This document shows, one piece after another, positions 11,566 to 21,808 of a stretch of DNA of 64,000 nt. The notes under the pieces are model-generated. The model worked only from the letters and a program-made list of their open reading frames with translations. It was not told the DNA's origin and searched no databases. Both the position numbers and the translations under genes were made by a program. Every line of letters begins with the position of its first letter. Positions within the stretch are counted from its first letter, which is position 1. Source of the stretch: Glossina fuscipes (lineage: Eukaryota > Arthropoda > Insecta > Diptera > Glossinidae). The DNA lies in assembly GCF_014805625.2 (NCBI RefSeq), contig NW_023998616.1:98382-162381 (forward strand). Direction: 5' to 3'.

Positions 11566-14500
11566 ATGGCTTTGCTCATACTGCAATATAATTGCAACCG
11601 CGGTTATCACGCGGTGTGTGAGCTTGGCCAGTGGATGGGTGAATTAGGCAGCACAGTGGCGCTGGTGCAGGAACCCTGCGCTTTCGGTGGCAGGATAAAA
11701 GGCCTGCCAGCGGGAATGCGGGTTTTTCTTGACTCCAGTAGCCACTCTGCTGTTATAATTAATGATGTGAATGTGAACGCAACCCTTGTTAAAACCAGTA
11801 ACCATGGTGTCTGTGTGTCCGTGGAAGGCCCGCATGGGAGGCTGCTTGTAGCTAGCCTCTACTGCAAATTCAATCAAGAACTGGACGACTACATCAGGTT
11901 TATGGATTCGGTGTTACTGCTTGCAGGTAGCACTCCATTAATCCTGGGACTCGATGCAAATGCCTGTTCCCCCTTGTGGTTCAGTAAGATGCCAGAACGT
12001 GTGTCTGGCCTTCGCAATCAGCTGAGAGGAGAGGTTTTGTCCGAATGGTGTGCATCGCGAAATGTCCATGTCTTAAATGAGCCTAGCCAGTGGTTCACTT
12101 TTGACGGTCCAGTTGGTGCTAGTGATATTGACATCACTATCGCAAATGGGACTGCTATGGGATTGTTTGATTTCTCTTGGGAGGTAAAAGGTGGATGGGG
12201 GGTTAGTGATCACCAACTCATTAAAGTGGTGGCCAGCTATGCTCCTTCTACACCCACCCAGTTAAATGTCGCGCATTGGCGCACTTCCGGGGTAAATTGG
12301 GATACCTATGGGGTCCATATTAGGGAAGCGGTGACAGCCGTATCGCTCGAGGATTTTGCCCGTAGATCGTTGGATGAGCAGGTGGAGTATATTTCCCGGT
12401 CCGTTTGTGGCGTCAACGACTTGCTCCTTGAGAAATGTCGCAAGACAAATCGACGGGGCGTAAAGTGGTGGACGGCCGCTCTGTCCGCGAAACGTAGAGC
12501 CGTACGCCGCCTTAGGCGGAATTTTCAGAGTGCAAGGCGGTCCGATAGTGCGGATGCTGCCCAACTCAGATTCGATTTAAGGCAAGGCCTTTATGAATAC
12601 AAGCGCATGCTTCTAAAAGCGAAGGAGGATGAATGGAAGGCTTTTGCCACTCGAAACCGAAATGATCCTTGGGGTCAACTCTATCGGATTTGCAGAGGCA
12701 AAAAATCCTTAGAAGTCTGTGGTATAAGCGCTAACGGTACAGTGCTTACCACCCAGAGGGAGTGTCTGGACGTTTTATTGAGCAGCTTCTTCCCAGGGTT
12801 GGACGGGGTTGTGCCTTCTGAATATCGAATGGCATCTTCTCCGCCTCCCTTGGCAGAATATGAAATTTCCTTTGCGATCGCTAATACCAAAGCGAAAAGG
12901 TCGCCAGGTATGGATGGAATAACGGGTGAGATGGTTAGAGCCATCTGGAAAGTTATTCCGGACTACCTCTTTAAGATGTACAGTAAATGCGTAGTGGATG
13001 GCCATTTTCCATCCCAATGAAAAGTGGCCAGGGTAGTACCGCTCTTGAAGTCGCCTGATAAAGTTAGGAGTGATCCTAGCTCTTATCGAGGCATCAGTCT
13101 TCTCCCAGTGCTTGGTAAAGTGCTGGAGAGGGTGATGGTAGAAAGGCTTCTGGAGATTCCTGGTCTGAGTCTGTCTGACAAACAGTTTGGGTTCCGAAAG
13201 GGACTCTCTACCGAGGATGCTTGGCTGCATGTGCAGAAATGCATTGATGCTAGTGAAGCAGAGTATGTGTTAGGGATATATGTAGATTTTAAGGGTGCGT
13301 TTGATTATCTGAGATGGGATAAAGTCCTTGGCAGACTGAGGGAGGTAAATTGTCCGGAAATCAACCTCTGGACAAGTTATTTCTCTCAAAGACGCGCGTG
13401 TGCTCTTAGTACCATCGACATGGTACAAAGAGACGTTGTAAGTGGTTGCCCGCAGGGATCAATCTGTGGTCCATACATTTGGAACATTATGATGGATCCT
13501 CTGTTAAGGCGGCTAGATGGCATATGCAAGTTTTCTGCATATGCCGATGACCTGCTCATCCTAGTCGAAGGCCAAACGCGAGCTGTTATTCAGCAGCTCG
13601 GTGAGCGTGTTATAAACATGGTTACAGAGTGGGGGCAAGGTGTTGGTGTGAGTGTGTCACTGGAGAAGACCGTGATGATGCTATTGAAAGGTAGCCTCTC
13701 ACGCGGTCGACCGCCAGTCATTAGAATGAATGGGGCTAGTCTCAGGTACAAGACTGTCGTCAAGTATCTGGGTATTAGCATTGGTGAAAGGATGAGTTTT
13801 CTTCCTCACTTCGCAAGAGTGAAGGAGAAACTTTTGAATGTGGTGGGACAGGTTCGCCGTGTCCTACGGAGCGAATGGGGACTAACTAGACGTGCTGTTC
13901 GGGTCATATATGGTGGACTATTTGTGGCTTGTGCGCCTTATGGCCAATGGCCTTATGCCAATATGGCACCGAGCGATCACGACCGTTGTTGGCCAAAATA
14001 AAATTTTGAGTTGCCAGAGGGTTATGTTGTTAGCTTGCCTACCCGTGTGTCGGACAGTTTCAACGGACGCTTTACAATTTTTGTTGGGCGCACCCCCTTT
14101 AGACCTGGAAGCAAGGCGAATTTGCACTGCTTTCAGGATAAAGAGGGGACTGCCGTTACTGCCAACTGACGGGTTAAGTAATGATGAAGTAGAGAGGTCA
14201 AATTTCAGGGAGCGTATCACGCTTTTAAAGGAACGTGTCCGTGCCTTATGGCAATCTCGTTGGGAAAACAGTTCGAAAGGCAGAGCGACCTTTCAATTTA
14301 TCCGCGATGTTTCGTTTGTAGAAAAACATCCAGATTTTAGCTTTCGGCTTCATCTGGGGTTTCTGCTTACGGGCCACGGATCTCTTAATGCATATTTGCA
14401 TAAGAGAGGTCTGTCTGGAACTGGGGCTTGCCTATGTGGCATGTCTGAAGATTGGTTGCACGTTTTGTGTATTTGCTCCAAGTACTCGGATTTCAGAGAC

Positions 14501-14653
14501 TTGGATGCAATGGGTATACGACAGACGAATGGCAACTTTGACCTCAGTCTGGCCCTCTCTACTTCTGAGACGGTGGCAGCTTTGGGCGCGTATGCTACGC
14601 GGGCTTTCATTAGACGCGCCGCCGAGACACTTGATCTGGACAACTCTGTCTGA
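11566..14653 (+). pseudogene. R1-like ORF2: endonuclease-reverse transcriptase, broken
   Basis: Domains in order: apurinic-like endonuclease (residues about 1-225, with QYNCNRG, VQEPC, LGLDANA, SDIDITIAN and GVSDHQL); reverse transcriptase (SPGMDGITGEM, SSYRGISLL, IYVDFKGAFD, CPQGSICGP and the catalytic box YADD at 13540-13551); and a C-terminal Cys/His motif (CLCGMSEDWLHVLC, about 14430-14470). The protein would nick the target and copy element RNA there. A TGA at 13018-13020 lies where related proteins have Trp (FPSQ-W-KVARVV), a one-base TGG to TGA change. A frameshift between about 13930 and 13990 moves the reading to the frame ending at 14653. Otherwise the frame is preserved, implying a fairly recent copy. 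Whether stop readthrough occurs cannot be judged. Confidence 0.9.
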
Positions 14654-15450
14654 TCCTCTTCCGTGCTCCTCTTGTACGGCGACAATGACTGAAGAACAGG
14701 GGGTAGGAGCTGCATGGAGCTCTTAAGTTTTACCAGAGGCTTCCTCTTTCTGGTTGGTGATGTGGGGAAATCTGTTTCCACGTTTTCCCTAAATCGCTAT
14801 TGTTGTACACTCGGCCTTCGGACTCTGTCCACTATAATTTTTTCCCAAGAGGTTGAGATAGGCCTCGCTCCGCCCAGTGAGAATACCATGCCCATGCGCA
14901 TGGTATAGACTGGTTTTCCTTCAAATGACTATCTCATACCGAGTGCGGGTCTTATGGGACCTAGAAAGTCCGACCGGAGACTTTTATAAATTATTTTCCA
15001 AATTTTCTCCTTAATTCCGGTACCACGGGCGTCAGGAGCCCCCAAAGCACTTCCTCTAGCTTTGGCCTGACAATGGGAACGGCCCATAGCGGGAGTTTCG
15101 TGGTGGCTGTGGTTGGCCCAAAAATCGCGGGAAGAGCTTCTTGCTCGGTGTGGAGTTGCATTGCAACCGGGTGCCTTACCCACAGAAAGGCAGAGGTTTT
15201 AGGTAGGCCTCGCCCTCACCAGAGGGGAGATGCGACCATAACGTATCTCGTCTGGCACTCGGGAACTTAATATTCCTCATGGCAACGTGGGCGCCGATTT
15301 CGGCACCATATGTTGCGAGGATTATTAACCTCGGGGAGTTCGAGTGTTTCACACTCCGTGTGCCATCGGGCACCGTGGGGTTAAACCTTCACGGTAGTGT
15401 ACCCACGTTAAACCCTCGGAGACATCTGTACCACCAAACCGGATGTGCCT

Positions 15451-15969
15451 AAAACCTCACCTCTTTGTGGTGATCCCCAGGCAACGGCTTCGGCCGCCGA
15501 AGAAGGATTTAAGGCTTTGACTACTTATAACTCGGCGACGAGTTTTCCGAAAAATGGTGTAGGGGTTCACTAAAAGATTAACTCTTTACTCAAGAAGCTA
15601 GTTACTACTAAGGAAATTCTAACCAAAAACCAGCTGGTAACTGGTTAAGTAAAAATACGCAGGAGTAATTTAGTGAGTGCATGGTAGTTCGCCCTCTACC
15701 ATGTCAGTGCAATCCCGAAGACTATATATCTTGAGGAAGGGGTAGTCCGGAATTGGCTAGCCGGAGACTGTATGGTGAATCCAAAGGCAAACGTTGTCTG
15801 ATTTTCAGCTGCGTAAAGTATGCCTAAGGCTTTGTAGTCTAAACTGGGAGCTACGGGAGGAGCCCGCTCAAAATAGTCAAGTATGCCTGCGGGTATATGA
15901 TGGGATTAAAATTTAAAACGATATGCTGCTATTGTCAACACCTTGGACTTGGAATACTTTCACCAATCT
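15451..15969 (+). repeat. Repeat A, copy 2: distal 3' end of the R1-like LINE
   Basis: 519 bp nearly identical to 6489-7007. It lies at the far end of the element's 3' untranslated region, and the two copies diverge immediately after CACCAATCT. That shared breakpoint is the best evidence for the 3' end of the element, and the next base begins the Mutator-like transposon sequence or its flank. Confidence 0.85.
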
Positions 15970-16053
15970 CTTACAACAGTAAACTACTCCATAGACGAGG
16001 AATATAAACTGATCTGCGAAAAAATTAAACCCCCAAAAACACCAAACAAATAG

Positions 16054-18725
16054 GTGATTTCGGGGACATTATGTTCCTCGCTACAGCGAAGCACTTTCAA
16101 ATACCGCGAAGGTACGGTAACATTTACAAGGTATGAAACCGTTTTCATGCAGGAGAATTTTCTTAATGAACCAACATTTTCTGGACAAAAACAGTTCTTC
16201 GTATACGCCAAGGACTTGATTAGGCGCAAATTCGCATTAGTCAATAATGTTTGCTCTATCACTTACACTAGCCAGAATTGGAATTCCACCAATTTTAAAT
16301 TATGTATCTATGCTAAATGCATATATTTTTATAACGGGTGTAAGAAATATAAAATCGTTTATAAGCCCCTGTTGTGTTTTCGAATTGCGAAAATGTTACA
16401 CATCCGGTATTAGAATACAAAATTCCGCAAGTTCGTGGTAAACAGCGAAACATCGCAAAAATGACATTAAACGATCAAAAGGCAGCTAAGTGGAGGGATG
16501 TATACTTGTGCAAACAAAGTAAAGAGTTAAGACAAGTGGGACAAGTCGCGGTCCCATCTTCACAAGTCATTCGAAAAATAAGATCGGAAGCCAAAAATGA
16601 GAAGGCCAGACATTCCGATCCTTTCATAGACCTCTACTTAATGCTGCAAGATAAAAATTGGTCCGATTATATCCAAAAAATAAGTTATCCTTTGGAAATT
16701 TATTTATTTTCCCTTAGCCAGCTTACATTAATTCAAAAATTAAATCCGCATACACTTTTTATGGATGCAACAGGGAATGTTATAAAGAAAATTTCGTTTA
16801 ATTCTAAAAGGGTTTTCATGTACTCTATAATAGCGCACATACAAAGAGAAGAGAATGAAACAGGAATTCTCTTCCCTTTGTGCGAGTCGTTTTTAAGTAG
16901 GCATTTTTCTACAGATATAGAAAGATTTTTAATATATGTGAAAACATTTTGTAAGGATAATAATTTACGTTGGCCAATTTGTCAACGAATTATATCCGAT
17001 TGGAGTATGGCTTTAATAACTGCCATCTTATGGGTTTTTTGTAATATGGAATTGCCAATATATATTAATGCTTGCTTCAAAAACTTAGACCAAAAACTAG
17101 GCAAACCGTCCTTTCTTATATTACAGTTATGTACAAATCATATTATCCGGATTCTGTATAAGGATGCAGAAAATCATTTTAATGAGTCTGAACACAAGTT
17201 CAAATGATAACCGCAATGTATTGTTCTAATATAGAACTGTTCTTCCAATGGGTTACAAGTTTTTTGATTGTACTCTGTAGCGAATATTAAAATAACTACA
17301 CAATATGCCACCTTAATAAGTTGAAAAAAAAACCTTTTAATGGGCTGCGATGAGGGAGTCTCTTCTTTCGGTGACAATTATGACACCGACGATAAAAGTA
17401 AATTTTACGTAAAACAACCAACGTATTCCCAAAGTGATTTTCACAAAAGAGGTAACGATATATATACCCAAGTAAAAAGTGAAATAGTCACTAATAAATG
17501 TTCTCATAAAAATAAAAATCCTCTTTACAATCCGAATTTCGCGGATATTTTATTGAAAAAATATATCGCTTACGCTCCCTTATGGACGAATTTAATGGGC
17601 ACATACATAGATTCTAAAAAGCCCGCTTCCAACAGTCCAGTGGAAGGTTATTTTTCAATAGTTAAAAATATAAATTTAGCTGGCGAAAGAAATGTACGAC
17701 CCACCGACTATGTAAGAGAGTCGTACAAATATATAAAAGCAAAGACAGAGGAAATAAACTTGAAGCACGTTGAAGGAAAAGTTTTGCATGGGACACAATT
17801 GAAAAATACAGAAATATTACTCGAAGACAAATGGAAACGTACCCCAAAAAAAATTAAGAACGTAAAACATGCTCACTTCATGCTATCGCAAAAAATATTC
17901 AAGAATTATACATCGGACGAATGCTTTTCGAAAGTAAATAGACTTTTAAAATCAAAGCGGGTTATTGTGGAGAAGTATAATTATATATTTGAAACAATTT
18001 ACACTAGTGAGAAGAGGCCATTTTTAACACATATAGAGTTAAATGATATATTATGCTTGGATAATAAACAAGAATTATATAATAATGTGTTGGAATTATA
18101 TCTACACATTATTATATATGATAATAAAATTAACAGTGTATATTGTTTCAGTTGTATGGAAGGAGCGTTAATATTTTTCGGCGACAACTCTGACCTCAAT
18201 GAAAAATTTAAACAAACCTTACTGCAATATAAAATAATAGTTATACCTATTCTCCACAATAGCCATTTTACATTTGCGTATATAGATACCTCTTCTCAAA
18301 CTTTTATATATATTGATCCGGTAGGCAATGCAGAGGCAATTTTATCGGTTTTATTTAATAAATTTAAAGCAATAGAGAACAACAAAGTAAATAATATGTG
18401 GATAGCAAGAACGGAAGAGCATGATTTACAAAATCTAAAAAATGACAAGACGAACTGCGGAGTGTTTGTATGTCAATTCTTAGAAAGAATTGTAAAAAAT
18501 GAAGCTCTAATAGACTTGGCGCGTCCGTCTGATTACAGAAAACAGATGAAGGACAAAATTTTGCAATACAGTGAAGAATTAACATATGATTGTCTTCACT
18601 GTTACACAGTTGACGAAACTGAAAAGCAATGTAGCAAGTGTTATAGAGTTATTTGTAAGAGATGTATTGGCGATTACTATAAAGAATGGAAAAATTTTTG
18701 TACTTTATGTAACAATAATTGTTAA
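16054..18725 (+). pseudogene. DDE transposase fused to Ulp1-like protease and Cys-rich zinc domain
   Basis: Three frames of one former protein. 16054-16413 gives a Cys-containing N-terminal segment, possibly a degenerate FLYWCH-like zinc domain. 16374-17207 gives the transposase core, with FMDATGNV (Asp 131 of that frame) and IISDWSMALITAI (Asp 209), then LCTNHII (Cys 253, His 256), the order seen in Mutator-like transposases. 17340-18725 continues with a conserved VEGYFS-VKN segment and a C48/Ulp1 protease: HFTFAYID (His 309), YIDPVG (Asp 326) and NCGVFVCQF (Cys 373), a complete His-Asp-Cys set. It ends in eight cysteines (about residues 418-460), RING- or PHD-like. Shifts lie at about 16375-16400 and 17208-17339. 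Zisupton and some plant Mutator-like elements also carry Ulp1 domains; exact superfamily is uncertain. Confidence 0.7.
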
Positions 18726-19231
18726 AAATCTTTATAGGGTTCTTTGAATTCGCCCTTTGCTGTAATATTTCTAAACCAAAAATGTTCTTGCGTTCGGTAT
18801 TTTTTTTTTGTTACTATTACGTTAACATATTATTTATTACATAATGTACTTTGTTATATTTTCTTATTTTATGTATTTTGTTATTTTCATTATTTATATA
18901 TTTATTGTATTACAATTTTGCTTAACTATTGTTATTATTACTTAGTAATTGTAATTATTTTTTTTTATTTATTTTTATTGTATTATTAATGGTACATAGG
19001 CCTGACATATTTTCGGGGAAGCAGCCATTTATAATAACTGCTAACGCGCCTAGTGTAATACCTCTTGGGTGGTGTGGAAAATTGCACGCATTTGTAGCTA
19101 CAGTTTTCCTTTATAGCGCACAACGTAGGTAATACACATATATCATATCTTTCTGATGATATTCAACTACGCTTGCTTGAAACAGAAAATCTAGAGAAAT
19201 TAGACGGTTCACATATTACTATTATGCATGT
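18726..19231 (+). other. AT-rich 3' flank of the Mutator-like element
   Basis: Very AT-rich sequence without a gene. It aligns with 50845-51430 of the second copy (shared words CTTTGCTGTAATATTTCTA and GGTGTGGAAAATTGCACGCA). It is therefore part of the transposon rather than host DNA. Confidence 0.75.
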
Positions 19232-19235
19232 ATGT
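19232..19235. other. Target site duplication ATGT, left
   Basis: ATGT directly before the LTR starting TGTAACGG, repeated at 20855-20858 after ...CATGACA. The empty site is represented by about 51410-51440 in the second transposon copy, where the flanks are continuous. Confidence 0.85.
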
Positions 19236-19420
19236 TGTAACGGCCGCGAACAAACCTTGGGTAGGGTGTCTGTCGGTCGGTGTCAACCGCCAGGAGCGGA
19301 ATAACGGCATGCCGTTAGACGAAATCATGCGATTTTGTGGAACCGCTAATAAATCGCATGATCTTGCGGGACTTGTTTATTTTGTTCTTCTCTGATTTCC
19401 TTGTTTACAAGTACAGGCTA

Positions 19421-19540
19421 TGCTTGCAAAAGCAAAAGGAAAAAAAAGGGGTACCGCAAAATCGTATGATTTTGCCTATGCTTGCAAAAGCAAAAGGAAA
19501 AAAAAGGGGTAACGCAAAATCATCATACGATTTTGCCTAT
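19421..19540 (+). repeat. Hairpin-forming tandem units in solo LTR 1
   Basis: Two units with the near-palindromic core CAAAATC(G/A)TA(T/C)GATTTTG at about 19456-19475 and 19513-19535, preceded by GCAAAAGCAAAAGG and a purine run. The same unit occurs four times in solo LTR 2 in the opposite orientation. Confidence 0.75.
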
Positions 19541-19790
19541 GCTTGCTTTTGTGAGAGTAGCGGCAAGCCGCTATAGAGAGAGCAACAGGAAGAAGAAGAG
19601 GGAAATTGAGTAAGAACGAGAAGTTTGTCTGTTTTTCATTTTCAAGATAGAGGGGAGAACAACTTTGAAGCTGGCAGAGTGCGGACGTGTCCGCGAGTTG
19701 TATCTTCAATTATTAGACAAAAAAAAAAAAGGGGGAAAAGTACAAAAATGCAATTAACAACGAGGAGCAAGCAATAGCAAGTGTGCGCTG

Positions 19791-20034
19791 TAAATTTTAT
19801 TCGAGAAACAGAAATATTTGCTTAAATTTTAACTTTTGATTGTGAAACAAAAATGGCTACTTAAACTTCATTGCTGTAACACTGATGTGCATTGAAATTG
19901 TTATTACATTTTAAATTTTGTTCAAGAAACAGAAATAGTTGCTTAAATTGTAACCTTTAGTCGTGAAACAAAAATGTCTACTTAGATTTCATGATTGTAG
20001 TACTGATGTGCACCTGAACTATTATTACATTTTT
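19791..20034 (+). repeat. Tandem duplication of about 121 bp in solo LTR 1
   Basis: Two consecutive units beginning at about 19791 and 19912, each containing GAAACAGAAATA(T/G)TTGCTTAAATT and ending near ATTACATTTT. They differ by scattered substitutions, so the duplication is not recent. Confidence 0.8.
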
Positions 20035-20858
20035 ACCTTGTATGCGTGCGTTTAATAAATTATAGAAGAAAAAAAAGAAAAAAAAAGGGTTTTAATCCAA
20101 CGATCCAAAAAGGAAAATAATCACAAGTTTTTTTTGATAAAATAGCATGATTCTTCAAATCACCATGAACAAAAAGCCAAGTGCGTTTGGTAGATTATGA
20201 AAAACGAGGAGAAAAAGGAATACTCCAGTAATTTATAAATTCTTACCGAAATAAATTCTTTCTTAAACGTTAGTGTGGAAAACTCGAAGTTTTTGTTGAC
20301 GTCACTACCTGTTAAAAGAAAAAAAAGGATAGGAAGAAAAAAAAAATAAAAAGGAAACTAAATAAAAAAAAAAAGGATCAATGTGTTTACTTCAGTCAAG
20401 TTGCGTTAAAAGGAAGAAGGATAATTTTCCAGTTTCAGTAGCTTATGAATTACGTGCACCCCCATGCACCTACATCCCAGCTGTGTTGTGATTGTGCTGA
20501 CTACTTAAAACGAACTTCCTACTTCCTTGCTGTGAACAGGAACCGCCGGTGTAGCAACTATCGCAACCGACCTCGCCTCAACACCGATCGCATCAAGTAT
20601 TGTAAGTTATTTTAGTTTGTTTAATTCCCTTTTCTTTTTTGTGTCCCCGATGAGTGGCTAAGCGTTACAGCTGCCGCCGCTGTAGCTGAAAGACGAAAGG
20701 GGGGGTGTGCATATGTAGGGCTACTAACTTACGGTGAACAGACGGACGGTAGACAACCGACGGGACGTTTTCATTTTTTTTTTTTATTATTTTATTTCTT
20801 TGTCAGGAAAAGATATATACTCAACCGGCAATAAAAGTATCGAGTCTCATGACAATGT

Positions 20859-21808
20859 ATATATAAATAAAAAATAAACATAAAAGATTTCTATATTATC
20901 CAAAAAATATTTTTCTCAGTAAATATTGTCATATATATATCTTTGCTTTTAAAAGCACATGCATCTGCTGCCTTTAGTCGCTTTCTCATAAATTTCATAG
21001 AGTACCGTTTATATATTTTCTCTCTTCTTCTGTATCAATTGTTACAGCAATAAATGCCTTTATATACATTACTTTGTACACAACGTATGCATAGGTACAT
21101 TTGCAATGAGAACGAAATATATATCAATTTTTTCATACTGTTCCAGAACATTGTTTTTGCACATTGTTTTTGATCATTATTTCTGTTTAGATTATAGAAT
21201 GCTAAATTTTCAAAGTATACAAAAAGTATACAAGCAGCTACATTACAGAGTTATGCTGGCGTGAAACAAAACGTGAGCCAATTGTTATATATATATCTAT
21301 ATCTATATATATACATATATAAATAAAATGTGAACTTGAAACAGAAAATGCAGGCAAACTGTAATGTATCGTCTTTTTCTGGTGATTACACAAAATTAGT
21401 TATGGTTGTATGAAACAGGTAAAGTAGGAATATGATGAAGTTCACATATTATTTACATATATATATATACATGAATATACGTATATATAAATAGAAAATA
21501 AAAGTAAAGAATTCTATATTATCAAAAATAAGTTTCATAAAAATTTTGCTATTATTTCTCGAACATAATAGAGTGTAGTGCATTTATTTTCTCTCTTCTC
21601 ACATTTCTTTGCTTTTAAAATCAAAGTATGGTGTCTGTTATCCCACGAACCTCAGAGTACAGTGTATGTTTTTACTCACTTCGTCTGTATCAATTTTTAT
21701 TTTTATATATTTATATATTTACATTTATTTATGCACAAACATACGAAAGAGAACGTTTGCAATGAGAATGAAACATATGCCAAATGCTTAACATTGTTGC
21801 GAAACATT
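20859..21808 (+). other. Mutator-like element flank between the two solo LTRs
   Basis: The first part (20859-21150) aligns with about 51430-51660, sharing CATCTGCTGCC(T/A)TTAGTCGCTTTC. The stretch 21480-21790 is a partial, diverged duplicate of the same segment. In between are simple (TA)n repeats (about 21280-21325 and 21455-21490). No gene. The CATT at 21805-21808 is the left target duplication of solo LTR 2. Confidence 0.65.

Larger units (their letters stand above)
9955..15969 (+). mobile_element. Near full-length R1-clade LINE (non-LTR retrotransposon)
   Basis: Two consecutive frames (gag-like protein with CCHC knuckles, then endonuclease plus reverse transcriptase) in the arrangement typical of the R1 clade, with ORF1 and ORF2 separated by one base (TAG-T-ATG at 11562-11568). 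The 3' region 14654-15969 includes a hairpin around TACCATG...CATGGTA (14885-14906) and repeat A. No poly(A) tail is seen. Classic R1 inserts in 28S rDNA; I see no rRNA sequence at either flank, so this is a relative with another target (Waldo-like families are an alternative). The 5' boundary is approximate: it is taken from where GC content rises and GGGCCGATTTTTGGCCC appears (about 9969-9985). No target duplication was found. Confidence 0.8.
19236..20854 (+). mobile_element. Solo LTR 1 (1,619 bp)
   Basis: Starts TGTAACGGCCGCG and ends CATGACA, with 4-bp duplications ATGT on both sides. No internal coding sequence, primer site or second LTR is attached, so it is a solo LTR left by recombination. 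It shares start, middle (GTGTGGCTAAGCG/GAGTGGCTAAGCG) and end with the LTR at 21809-23641. Inside are a palindrome TAACGGCATGCCGTTA (about 19303-19318), two copies of a unit of about 57 bp around CAAAATCGTATGATTTTG, and a tandem pair of about 121 bp (19791-20034). The start resembles the LTR-like flanks of the BEL remnant at 52-54 kb, which suggests a BEL/Pao relative, but without coding sequence this is inference. Confidence 0.85.
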
